From Spiroplasma ixodetis (GTDB taxonomy: Bacteria > Bacillota_I > Bacilli_A > Mycoplasmatales > VBWQ01): a DNA stretch of 64,000 nucleotides. A model generated the notes under the pieces. The model was given only the letters and a program-made list of their open reading frames with translations. It was not told the origin of the DNA and made no database searches. Position 1 is the stretch's first letter. Each line of letters opens with the position of its first letter. The position numbers and the translations under genes are program-made. Positions 51,042-61,734 of the stretch are shown one piece after another. The stretch spans positions 1,240,001 through 1,304,000 of the forward strand of contig NZ_AP026933.1 in the NCBI RefSeq assembly GCF_027923845.1, in the 5' to 3' direction.

Positions 51042-53443
51042 TGAGATCTTTTTTTAAAAATAGTTATTTAGCTATTATCTTTTTATTATTTTATACTCCA
51101 ATTTTAGTTTTAATGATATTCTCTTTTAATGGTGGCGATTCAGTTCGCAGTTGAAATTCTTGATCATTGCAACCTTATTACGATTTATTTCAACAAAGTG
51201 AACTTTGAGAATCGGTTAGTGTAACATTAATTGTTGCTTTTATTTCTACTTTTGTTGCTGTTATTATTGGTACGTTTGCTTCTTTGGGTTTAAGTAAAAC
51301 AAAAAAAATAACACGTAATATTACTTTAGGGATTACTAATATTCCTTTAGTTAATGCTGATATTGTTACTGCTGTTTCTTTAATGTTATTATTTATGGCA
51401 TTTGGTTTTAGTTTTGGTCTTGGAACATTAATTTTCTCTCATATTTCTTTTAATATTCCTTATGTTATTATCACTGTTTTACCAAAAATTAGATCAATAA
51501 ATATGTCACAATTAGAAGCAAGTCAAGATTTAGGAGCGACCCCTTGATATACGCTACGTAAAATTGTATTACCAACAATTAAACCGGCAATTATTGCCGG
51601 TGCAGCTATTGCGTTTGCTATGAGTTTTGATGATTTTTTAATTTCTTATTTTACTGGCGGTAATACTTCTAACGTTTCAACTTTTATTTATTCTTTAAAA
51701 CGAATTAAGCCTTATATTAATGCTTTTTCAACAATAATTATTTTATTAATTGCAGTACTTATTATTTCTTGAAATACTTATATTCTTTGCAAAAAACAAA
51801 TTAAACAACGTAATGAAAAAATTGATAAAGGTATTTATCATGATAAAAAAATTATTAAAACTGAGAAGTTGTTAACTAAATATTATTTACAATTAAATGG
51901 TTTTAACTATAAAAAGGTTAAGAGTAAAGGTAGAAAGCGTAAATCATTATATAGTGATGGTAATTTTGAAATTGTAACTGAGCAAGATATTATTAAAATT
52001 CAAGATTATATTAAAAATCACCCGAAACTTATTAATCAAATTTCTAAACTTGAAGCAAAACTTGAGATGGAATCAATTTGAATTGAACATATAAAGAATA
52101 AGATTAAAAAAAAGAAAGAGTTAAAAGAAGAACGCTCAAAATTAAGAAGAGAGAAGTATCGTTTTTTACTATGACCGTGAAAATTAATTATGATTAGTAT
52201 CATCTTATTATCAAGTTTTATTAGTTTGGGTGCTTTCTACATTTATACTAATGTTTATGATTTATCAATTGCTAATTGAGGCGAATATATGAATCCCAAT
52301 ATTTTAAAAGAATTTGAAAATAAATATCAAGTTAAAATAAAATATTCAACTTTTGATGATAATGAATCATTGTATGCTAAATTGTATACTACTAGTTATG
52401 ATGTAATGGTTCCTAGTGATTATATGGTGGCTAAATTAGCAAGTGAAGATAGACTTTTTCCAATTGCATCAAAAAATTCTGCAGGTGATATTGAATATGA
52501 TAGTAGAATTGATTTTAATCCCAAAGAAGATATAAATCATGATTTATATGAATTAATGAATAATTATCGAGTTGAAAATAGTGATGGAATTTTAAATAAA
52601 TTTGGTTTAAATAGTTATAGTATTCCTTATTTTTGAGGTGATGTTGTATTAGTAATTAATACTACTAATACAAATAATCTTAGTGATCTTGGTATTAAAG
52701 CTGATGGTTCAAATGTTCAATGAAGTGTTTTAACAGATGCTGCAAAATTGGGTAAACGTATCGTTTTAAATGATGATATGCATAACTTATTTATGACTGC
52801 GCTTACTGATTTACACTATAAAAATAAATGAGGAGAAAATACTGGTTCAGGTCAATATAATCAAGTAGGAAATGAATTTTCTGATAATATTAATGCTCAT
52901 AGTCCAATTGAAATTAAAGATGCAAGTGATTGGTTAGAACCAGTTATCAAAAATAAAAATACAAAATTATTAAATGATGATATTGTTGATGAAATTAGTA
53001 ATGAAAATAAGTGGGATGTAGCAATGATGTATAACGGTGATTTATTATCTGCAATTGCTGATGATCCTGCTTCTTATAATGGTAAGTACCTTGTTGTTAG
53101 ACCATATATGGGGACTAATGTTTGAAATGATGATATGGTAATTAGTAAAGATTCTCTTCATAAAGATTTAGCTTTTAAATTTATTAATTATATAATGCAA
53201 AAACAAACACAAGTTGATTTAAGTAGTGAATTTGGTTATACCTCACCTTTACAAGCAGCTATGGATGAAGTTAGTACTAATTTTTCAGCAGAAATTTGAA
53301 AGCATGTATATATTCCAAAAAATGGTCAATTACCTGATCCATTAGATCCAAGTAAGCATCATGAAGGATATTTTAACGGTTTATATACTCGTAGTTTTGA
53401 CCCACAAATGCAAACTGCTTATAATAGATTATTAGCACGTTAA
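51041..53443 (+). CDS. potCD: Fused polyamine permease PotC and binding protein PotD, 800 aa
   Basis: The ATG at 51041 overlaps the potB stop. Residues 1-255 are the PotC permease: six membrane helices and the EAA loop QLEASQDLGATPWYTLRKIV. Residues 260-375 are a charged linker with coiled-coil character (QISKLEAKLEMESIWIEHIK, then KNKIKKKKELKEERSKLRRE), presumably cytoplasmic. A seventh helix (LIMISIILLSSFISLGAFYI, about 385-405) leads outside to the PotD-like binding domain (NWGEYMNPNILKEFENKYQV, SYDVMVPSDYMVAKL, YSIPYFWGDVVLVINTTN, KWDVAMMYNGDLLSAIADDP, FGYTSPLQAAMDE). Tethering suits a cell without wall or periplasm. Such fusions are known from Mollicutes. Confidence 0.93.
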
Positions 53444-53531
53444 TAAAATAAATTGTAATATTAAGTTTAAAAAAATATAAAAAAATATTGTAACTTATAG
53501 TATAATTTAATACGAAAGGGGTTAATTCATT

Positions 53532-53816
53532 GTGGCACGTCGTAAAAAGTGAGAAAAAGAAGACAAAGAAAAAATATGAAACTATTCTATTCAAAAAATG
53601 GAGAAATATTTTAAAGGATTATCTGAATTTTGAACATTGAATGTACAAGCTCCTTGTCCGTGATGTTGTTTGCCAATGATAAAAGGTGCTTATCAAGGTG
53701 AACAACCAACTTCAGCATTTGCTTGAAATATTGATCACATTGATGGTGATCCAAATAATAATAGTTTAGAAAATTTACAAGCAATGCATGTTGAATGTAA
53801 TATTAAAAAAAATTAA
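53532..53816 (+). CDS. HNH-endonuclease-like protein, 94 aa
   Basis: GTG at 53532 follows CGAAAGGGGTTAATTCATT; TATAAT at 53501-53506 is a likely -10 box. The second half is an HNH domain: CPWCCLPMIKGAYQGEQ (Cys pair), WNIDHIDGDPNNNSLENLQA (D-H-I...NN...NL) and MHVECN (final His and Cys). The first 40 residues are a basic helix (RRKKWEKEDKEKIW). All Trp codons are TGA. A strong terminator follows. It could be a stand-alone nicking or restriction-type nuclease; the target is unknown. Confidence 0.82.
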
Positions 53817-53820
53817 TCAT

Positions 53821-53869
53821 AAATTAAAAATTCAATGACTATTTAATTCAATCATTGAATTTTTAATTT
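53821..53869 (+). terminator. Long perfect hairpin after the HNH gene
   Basis: Arms of 18 bp (AAATTAAAAATTCAATGA / TCATTGAATTTTTAATTT) around a 13-nt loop lie four nt after the stop. The IS30 copy starts four bases further on. Confidence 0.85.
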
Positions 53870-53873
53870 AATT

Positions 53874-54950
53874 GCTGAATTATACTTGTAAGTGCAAGTA
53901 AATAAAATTGCAAAAAATTCTCATATAAAAATTTCATAATGCTAAATTTAGTTTAGAAAAAGTAAGGAGTTTTTATATGAGTTATAAACATATTGGGATA
54001 GATGAAAGAATTTATATTGAGAATCAATTGAAATTTAAAGTTAAAATTAGTGAAATAGCTAAAAATCTTAATCGAAGTATTAGTACTATTATTCGAGAAG
54101 TTAATAGAAATAAAGATAATGATCATTATTTTTCATTAATTGCACAAAATAAAGCTGTAAATAGAAAAAAATCACATATTATTTTTCATAAGTTTAAATA
54201 TAAAGATTTAGTCAAATATATACAACAAAAACTATTATTGGGCTGATCACCTGAACAAATTTATGGCAGAATTAAAAATTTTCATAAACAATGAGCTATC
54301 AGCTTTAAAACAATTTACAATTGAATTTATTCTGGATTATTTGATAAAGTTACTAGTAAAAATTTAAGAAGAAAAGGTAAAAAACGAAGATCTCAAGAAA
54401 ATCGTGGTAAATTTAATGGTAAATCAATTAAAGAACGAGATAATAATGTTAATGATCGCATAACTCTTGGTCATTGAGAAGGAGATACTATAGTATCATC
54501 AAGAGGTAAAAGTAAATCATGTTTAATAACTTTAGTTGAAAGAGTATCACGATTTACTTTAGCAATGTTAGTTAAAAACAAAACTACTAAAGTTATTAAT
54601 AAAAATATCATTCATTATTTATCAATTCTTCCTAAAAATATTGTTAAAACTATTACTTTTGATCGTGGTAAAGAATTTGCAAATTGACAACAACTTGAAA
54701 AAAGTTAGATGTGAAAATTTATTTTGCAAATCCATATTCACCTTGACAAAGAGGTACTAATGAAAATACTAATGGTTTAATTAGAGAAAAATTTCCTAAA
54801 AAATTTATTTTTTCAAAAACTAATAAAAATGAAGTTCATAAATTTATATTGTCTTTAAACCAAAGACCCAGAAAAATACTAAATTATCTTTCACCAATTG
54901 AATATTTGAATAGAAAAATAATTTAGTTGCACTTACCTTTACAATTTTGC
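53874..54950 (+). mobile_element. IS30-like element, full length, frameshifted
   Basis: The 1077-bp copy has both ends and a possible 4-bp duplication AATT. The transposase starts at 53977 after AAGGAG. HTH (ISEIAKNLNRSISTIIREVN), GHWEGDTIVSS and TFDRGKEFANW are in frame; then the run GAAAAAAG is one A short and TAG follows at 54706 (243 codons). The C-terminal part (RGTNENTNGLIREK) is open in the shifted frame to 54926. Confidence 0.92.
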
Positions 54951-55347
54951 AATTTTTATCTTAATTAAGAAAAATTATTTTGAAAATTATTTTACTATTA
55001 GTGTTCTTTTTAATTAAAAATATTCAATCTTTTTTTAAAAAGAATATTGTCTTTTTTTATAATAAGTGTAATATTATTTTTAAGGGCAGAGTATTTCTTT
55101 CCTTATAATTTTAATAGGTGTATAGCAAAGTTTATATAATTATTAAAATTATTAATATTAAAATATAAAAACTAAATTTAATTGGTTTACTTTAAACCTT
55201 AGTTTTATTTTATTAAAACTAACGTTTAAACTATTTTAATATTTTTTCCTATTTTAATATTTTAGTTAAAAATAGCAAGTTAAAGCGTTAAGCTATATTT
55301 TTCACTTTAGATTATTTAAAAAATAATGCTAGGAAAGGATTGTTAAA
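54951..55347. other. Intergenic region before the surface-protein gene
   Basis: No gene is visible. A hairpin AATATTC / GAATATT followed by GTCTTTTTTT (about 55018-55058) fits a terminator. Several AT-rich inverted repeats follow. GCTAGGAAAGGATTG lies directly before the ATG at 55348 and is the ribosome site. I see no near-consensus -35/-10 pair. Confidence 0.45.
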
Positions 55348-57342
55348 ATGAAATATAAAATAAATAGTAATAGCCCGAGTAAAGATATGGTTAATCAGGA
55401 TAAACATAAAAAAATAAAAACAGGATCTAATTCAATATATACAATTAATGTTAAAAAAAATAAGAAGAAAAGAATCTTATTATTTTCGTTGTATTTATTA
55501 GCATTTGGTTCTACAACAGTTACTACAATATTACTCTTACATACTACTGCTGCTTTCAATAATTCTGAATTTAATCCTAATTCTAATAATAAATTATGAG
55601 ATGATTATTATCAAAAACATCATCGTAACTCTAAACCTATTAGTTTAAATTCTACTATTGCTTATTTTAGTAAATCAACAAATATTGTTAATTTTAATGT
55701 TATTGAAAATGCTGCTGATAATGGTAATATTGATTTTACAAATGTTTTAAGTAGTATTGATAATAATTTACAAAAAACTGATCCTAAAATTGAAAGTGAT
55801 ATTGATAATGATAATTCAAATTTATTACCAATTAATTTTTTCTTAAATGCTAATTATAATCCAGCAGTTAAGTTTACTGTTGGTAAGGATAAAAAACCGA
55901 TAACTAATACTTCTTTTATTTTGCCAAAGAACTTTAATGAGTCTAAAAGTTATGTTTTAAATTTAACAACTAATGATCAAGCATCAATTTTTGGTATTGA
56001 AAATACTAACATTAATATCGAAAAAATTAATATTAATATTATAAATCAAGTTGCAATTAATATTGCTAGTTTACCAGTTAACTTTCCTGATAAAATTATT
56101 AATATTACTAATCCTGAAAATGCTACTATTGATTCAATAAAAGAAAAATGATTAATTCCAACAATTCAAGATCAATTTGCAACAACTTTAAGTAAAGCAT
56201 TAAATGTACCCAAAAAAGAAATTAAACCTAGTTATTACAAAATTGAATTTCAAAATGGTTCAGAATCACAAAACTTTACTAAAAGTGTTCCTGTTCAATT
56301 TTCAATTACATCTTTAGATAATAATCCTTGAAACTTTACAGGAAAAAAAGATGATTGCACTATAAATGTTAAAAATGATATTGCTGATTTAAGTAGTATG
56401 AAAGAATTAACTAATGAAATTGAAGCACAATATAATAATGATAAAGATAATAAAAACTTTCAAATTACTTTAGATAATCAAAAAGATAAAAATGGTAACT
56501 ATATTAATGCTGATGTTAGTTTATCAGAAGATAATCTTAAATTTATTAATGATCAAATTATTAAAGGTGTTCAAACAATTTGTCAAAATTATTTCCAAAA
56601 AAATTATTCAGATCTTAATATTGAAGATAGTGATTATACAATATCAACAAATTTAAAAGTTGGTGATAATATCTTTAATAATAAGTTAGGTAAAAATATT
56701 GAAATAAAAATAACTGCTAGTCCTAATGATCATAAATTAACAAAAAGTTTAGATAGCATTAAGGCAATTGTTCATGGTCATAATAAAAATAATATTACTG
56801 GTAATTATTCTTCACCAAAAGATTTTGCATTAAAAGGTATTTGATTAAAAGATGGTCAAGATGCAAATATTTTACAAGAAGGTCAACATTTTTATGAACA
56901 AGATAATTTATTAGGTAATTGAATTACTAATAAAGATAGTTTATTAAATACAATTAATAACAATTCTTATCGTCCAGTTGAGAATGCATTTACTGGACAG
57001 TTCACTATGAATTATTTATTAGATGGTGACACAAAACCAAGTGGTATGTCAGTTGATATTAGTAAAGATATTAAAGTTGGTAAGGTAAATAATTTCTGAG
57101 ATTTAATTACTCAAACAAAAAGTATTTTTCTAGAAACCGATGTTGCAGTAACAACAAAATCGGGTTGAGAGTTAAATAATGTAAAAATAGTATTTACTGA
57201 CAGCGAAACACAACCAACTAAAGATAATACACTTTATACTCTTGATTTATCAGAAAGATTTGCTGGCAAAACTATTAGTGATCGTGCTACTTTAACATTC
57301 CCTGATTTTAATTTTAATTTTAATTACCAGTTAGTAAGTTAA
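55348..57342 (+). CDS. Membrane-anchored surface protein, 664 aa
   Basis: The ATG at 55348 follows AGGAAAGGATTGTTAAA. Residues 1-47 are basic and cytoplasmic (INVKKNKKKRILLFSLYL), followed by a single membrane segment (residues ~45-70, LLAFGSTTVTTILLLHTTAA). The rest, about 590 residues, is outside and rich in Asn, Asp, Ser and Thr, with beta-strand-like repeats (NINIEKININIINQVAINIA; NYINADVSLSEDNLKFINDQ; KNIEIKITASPNDHKL). There is no lipobox. The composition is that of Spiroplasma adhesin or surface proteins, but I cannot name the family. One Cys pair only. The next gene starts 17 nt later. Confidence 0.75.
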
Positions 57343-57359
57343 AAAAAGGAAAAACTAAT

Positions 57360-57518
57360 ATGAAACAATTACTAATCATTTTAAGTACATTAACAACATT
57401 AACTTTAACAAGTGGTAGTATTATTAATACTATTGATGATACTAGTACTACCATTAATAAATTATTAGCAATAAATGGGAGCGTGTCGAAGATGTCGATA
57501 ACAACTCATTTCCCTTAA
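57360..57518 (+). CDS. Signal-peptide fragment of a surface protein, 52 aa
   Basis: The ATG at 57360 follows AAAGGAAAAACTAAT. A typical secretion signal (MKQLLIILSTLTTLTLTSGS) is followed by only 30 residues (IINTIDDTSTTINKLLAING...). The last 14 codons overlap the structured GGGAGCG stretch. It looks like the truncated start of a second secreted protein in operon with the 664-aa gene, although a short secreted peptide cannot be excluded. Confidence 0.5.
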   Translation: MKQLLIILSTLTTLTLTSGSIINTIDDTSTTINKLLAINGSVSKMSITTHFP

Positions 57519-58177
57519 ATAGCTCCTTTCTTTTTTAAACCCTTGAATTAAAAATAAATGACAAAAGACGAGAATAAAATTCTTGTCTTTTTTTGTAATT
57601 GTAAAATTTTAAAATTTTTAATAACCCTCTTTAATACTATTATCAACACGTGTTAAGGAACTAAAAAAGTGAACTACAACACAGTTGTTAAAAATAGTAG
57701 CTAGAACATGTGGACTTGCATGGATAAATAAAAAGTGGATGATGCCTAATAAAATATACTAACCATTTAATGGTAATTCTTGGGGTGGGAGCGAATTGGA
57801 AACTAGTATATATAGACCTGTTGTAGGGACCTATTGTATTAATTCTATTCTTTATTTAACCAACCTTGCCACTCACCAGTGAGCAAGTGTTGGTTTTATT
57901 TTTTATTTTTTTTGAAAAATTTTTGGGCGAGAAAATAAATTTCAAACTTGTAAAAAAAATTGAGCGGTGCCGGTTCAATTAGAATATTAATTTGTTTAAC
58001 ACAAATTAAATAAATATTGAATCGAATGCCTCAATGTTTTTTAAAATTTCACAATTTATTTTTGAGCCCAGAATTTCTGGAATGAATAAAACTAATAATA
58101 GTATTATTAATAATTTAAAAATCAAAATATATGTCCTTTATGCTAGAAGCAACAGGACATATTAGGAAAGGATTATT
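57519..58177 (+). other. Structured non-coding region, candidate RNA gene or leader
   Basis: 660 bases without a supported gene and with more G and C than the surroundings. A terminator lies at 57563-57594 (AAAAGACGAGAAT / ATTCTTGTCTTTT). A second, strong terminator at 57858-57900 (AACCAAC...GTTGGTT with an inner CTTGC/GCAAG and TCAC/GTGA stem, then a T tract) ends something that starts about 57640-57700. In between are ACCATT/AATGGT and a GC-rich stretch GGGGTGGGAGCGAATTGG. Further on, AATTGAGC...GGTTCAATT and CCAGAATTTCTGG are palindromic. The hairpin ATATGTCCT / AGGACATAT (58129-58162) sits directly before the ribosome site of the next gene and may be its operator. I could not match it to tmRNA, RNase P or SRP RNA. 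Confidence 0.5.
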
Positions 58178-58562
58178 ATGCAAATAGAATTTAAAAAAGA
58201 ACAAATTGTTAAAGATAAACCACAATCTATTCTTATTGATTATGTTGAATATAAATTATCGCTTCCAAAATGAATGATTAAAAATAATTCTTTTATTGTT
58301 GATAATAATTACACATATTGGGTTTTTAATTCTGAAAATATTAAAAGAGAATTAAATGGTGATGAATTAACAAAATTATTAGAACCATATATTTCTGAAC
58401 AGAAAATAACTGTTAATAAACTAGAAACACCCAAAGAATATTATCTTAATGATATAAAACTTGAACCATTAACATTTTATGAACAGCATAATAGTTGATT
58501 TATTGGTGAAATAACTGATAGTAAAACAAAGATTACTAATCCTTGTTTTAAATATAATGTTA
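58178..58562 (+). CDS. Unrecognised protein, 3' end lost to IS5
   Basis: The ATG at 58178 follows TTAGGAAAGGATTATT and a perfect hairpin. 128 codons are left (MQIEFKKEQIVKDKPQSILI, WMIKNNSFIVDNNYTYWVFN, later LTFYEQHNSWFIGEITDSKT) before IS5 starts at 58563 after TTA. The product has no signal or membrane segment. Composition and the double promoter-like hairpin suggest an accessory gene. The family is unknown. Confidence 0.55.
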
Positions 58563-59127
58563 GAACCTGTTTAGAATCTTTTTAATAAAATTGAAATAAA
58601 GGACAGAACAACCATTTGTAAACTAGTATTTAGTTTTCTTTCACAATTTTTTCATAATCTTCTGCATTTTTCTAATCATGCAAAGCTTCGTTCTACAACT
58701 CATCTTTTTGGTAGTACTACAAAAGAATGTAATTCATTACGTTTTACAACTTCAACATTTGCATTTATGATTGTTTTGATTGCAGAAGCAAATTTTTCAC
58801 CAGTATAGCCAGCATCTACTATTATTTTTTGAACTGTAGAAAGATTTTCTTTTTCACTTTTAATCATTATGATAGCACTATTACGATCTGTTTTTTCTGC
58901 TGTAGTTATGTAAATTGCATGTGGTAAACCTTGCGTATCAACTGCAATATGACGTTTTATTCCTGAAATCTTTTTACCAGCATCATAACCTTTATTTTCA
59001 GTAGTATCTGTATTTTTAACACTTTGCGAATCAATTATACAAAAACTAGTTTTTTCTTTTCGATGATTCTTAATACGAATCTTTTTAATTAATTTTTTTA
59101 AAATTAATTGCAATACACTAGGTTCTT
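58563..59127 (-). pseudogene. IS5/IS427-like element, 5' part lost
   Basis: It starts GAACCTGTTTAG after TTA (58560-58562). The C-terminal ~170 codons of the transposase remain (one change, KKLIKKIRIK). At 59128 an IS3 left end follows, so the rest is gone. Confidence 0.9.
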
Positions 59128-59202
59128 GGATGGGTTACACTTTATTGGACACTAATTACGTAGACAAGTGAACAAATTTGTTAAAAGAAAGGAACTATAA
59201 TT

Positions 59203-59484
59203 ATGACCAATATTAACTCATATACCGATGAATTTAAAAAACAAATAGTAGCTTTATATCAAAGTGGTAAGTCAGTGTCTTGTCTTGTTAAAGAATATAA
59301 TGTTACAAGAGCAGCTACTTATAAATGAATTAAACAATTTACTAATTCAGGTAGTTTTAAAATTAAAAATAATCTTTCAGATTTAGAAAAACAATTAATT
59401 AAAGCAAATAAAGAATTAAAACAGTTACGAATGGAAAATGATATTTTAAAGCAAGCAGCACTAATAATAGGCAGAAAGAAATAG
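59203..59484 (+). CDS. IS3-like OrfA, intact
   Basis: A 93-residue DNA-binding OrfA; the ATG at 59203 follows AAAGGAACTATAATT. HTH part: YTDEFKKQIVALYQSGKSVS, EYNVTRAATYKWIKQFTNSG. Leucine-zipper part: [37 protein letters not shown]. In functional elements it is joined to OrfB by frameshifting. Here OrfB is broken, so the protein could at most act as a regulator of other copies. Confidence 0.85.
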
Positions 59485-59568
59485 AAATTAATACTAAATA
59501 TAAAATAATGTGTCATTTTATAAAATCTCTAAATCAACATATTATTTTTTTAAAGAAAAAGAAAAAAA

Positions 59569-60941
59569 GAGGCTTTTTAATAATCTGTGTATCTTTGTTT
59601 TACAAAGTTACTAATTTAGATTAATTCTGTCTTCAAATTTTATCATAAAATGAGCAATTGCTGTATTTCAATTTTGAATAGGCAATGTTCATTTTTTTGT
59701 TATATTTTCAATTGCCAAGTAAAATATTTTGAAAACTGCCATATCATTAGGAAAAACTTTTTTATTTCTGATGATTTTTCGTAATTGACTATTAACAGAT
59801 TCAATAGCATTTGTAGTATAAATCACTCTTTTGATTTCTACTGGATAACTAATAAAAACCATTAAATTATCTCAATTTTTATATCAAGATTTAGTAATTT
59901 GAGGATATTGTTTATTTCATTTACTTTCAAACGATTCTAAAGCTTGCATTGCTTGTTCTTCACTACATGCACTATAAATTGGTTTTAAATCTGCAACTAG
60001 ACCTTTTCGATGTTTGTATGAAACATATTTTAAACTATTTCTAATTTGATGAACAATGCATAATTGATGTTCTGTTTTAGGATAAACTGATTGTATTGCT
60101 TCTGACATGCCTGTTAAATTATCACTACAAGCAATAAGAATATCATTTAAGCCACGATTTTTCATTTCTGTGAAATTAGATAATCAAAACTTAGAACCTT
60201 CATTTTCACTAATTCATAATCCTAAAACATCTTTTTGCCTTCTAAATCAACTCCTAATGCTATATAAACTGATTTGTTAATAATCCGTTTATCTTGTCGT
60301 ACTTTAACTACTATACAATCAAAATAAACAATAGGATAAATACTTTCTAATGGTCGATTTTGTCATGCTTTAACATCATCAATAACATCATCAGTAATTT
60401 GACTAATAACACTTTCACTAATATCAGCACCATGATATAACTCTTGCAACTGCATTCTAATGTCAGATAATGTCATTCCTTTTGCATACAAGGAAAGAAC
60501 TTGTTGATCAAAACCATCAAATCTTCTTTGCCTTTTAGGAACTATTACAGGAGTAAAATTACTATTGCGATCTCTTGGTACATCAATTTCAATTTTACCT
60601 TGTTGAGTTATTAATTTTTTTGAACTTGTACCATTACGAGCATTTTCAGTAGTACTATGTTGATTTTTTCATATCCTAAATAATTTTGCATTTCAGAATT
60701 CAACATTTTTTCAACTAATCTTTTTGTTAATTCTTTATATAAACCGCCAGGTTTAAAAACTGTTGTTAAATCTTCAGTATTTTCTAGTAATAAATCTACT
60801 GCTTTTGATATTGGATCATTATTATTAAAGTTATCTTTTTTAGCCATCTGTAACTCACTCTTTCTAGTCATTTAATTATATTTACTAGAATTAATTAAAC
60901 ATAGTTATTTTTGTAAGTTACACAGATTACTAAACATTTCC
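59569..60941 (-). mobile_element. IS256-like element, frameshifted
   Basis: Both ends are present (GAGGCTTTTTAATAATC at 59569, CATTTCC at 60941). The transposase on the minus strand has lost a base at EKNQH (about 60666, giving EKINIVLL) and another near 60235 (CTTTTTGCC). No clear direct repeat is seen; the A-rich flanks make it hard to judge. Confidence 0.92.
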
Positions 60942-61734
60942 AAAATAAAATCAAAAATAATATTTATGATGAAGCTGTTATTAGTGCTTTTAAAGAAAAT
61001 AAAGAAGTTTATGGTACTAGAAGATTAAAAGTCATTCTAGAAAACCAAGAAATTTATTTATCAAGACGAAAAATTAAAGAAATTATGAATAAACATAATT
61101 TAATATCAAAATAAACTAAATTATCATACAAAAATCATAATAACAAAGTTAACGATAGTCCAATAAACAATCTTGTTGATAGAAACTTTAATAATAGAGT
61201 TAAAAATGAAGTTATTGTTAGTGATTTAACTTATGTTCAAGTAAATGGTAAGTGAAACTATATTTGTTTATTAATTGACCTATTTAACCGCGAAATTATT
61301 GGACATAGTGTAGGTAGTTAAAAAAGATGCATCATTAGTACATCAAGCATTTATGCAATCAAATCGCTGTTTAAAAGATATTCAAATATTTCATAGTGAT
61401 CGCGGTAATGAATTTAATAATAAAATTATTGATAAACTTTTACTAGCATTCAATATTAATCGCTCTTTAAGCAAAAAAGGTTGTCCTTATGATAACGCTG
61501 TTGCTGAAGCAACCTTTAAAACTATCAAAACAGAATTTATTAATGATAAAAATTTTACATCATTAATCCAATTAAAATTAGAATTATTTGATTACATCAA
61601 TTGATATAACAACATAAGAATCCACAGCACTCTAAACTACTTAACTCCAGTTAATTATCAAAAACAAATGTCTACCAAAAAATAGTCCTAAAAAAGGTTG
61701 CCATTCCAATTTGATAAGGTATGTATGTTATACA

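Larger units (their letters stand above)
59128..61708 (+). mobile_element. IS3-like element, diverged copy, interrupted by IS256
   Basis: Left end GGATGGGTTACAC, right end GGTTGCCATTCCA. IS256 occupies 59569-60941. OrfB (from about 60942) shows more base changes than the other copies, a stop in LISK-TAA-ACTAAA (61111) and an insertion at about 61313, so it is an older, decaying copy. The last part (MQSNRCLKDIQIFHSDRGNE, AVAEATFKTIKTEF) is still open. Confidence 0.88.

Noticed and set aside
57960-57985. tRNA-like T loop (GGTTCAATT)
   Set aside because: There is no matching T stem, acceptor stem or anticodon arm around it; it pairs better as a simple hairpin with AATTGA upstream.
59569-60941. 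Clean 8-bp target duplication of the IS256 copy
   Set aside because: The flanks GAAAAAAA and AAAATAAA are only alike because both are A-rich; they are not identical.
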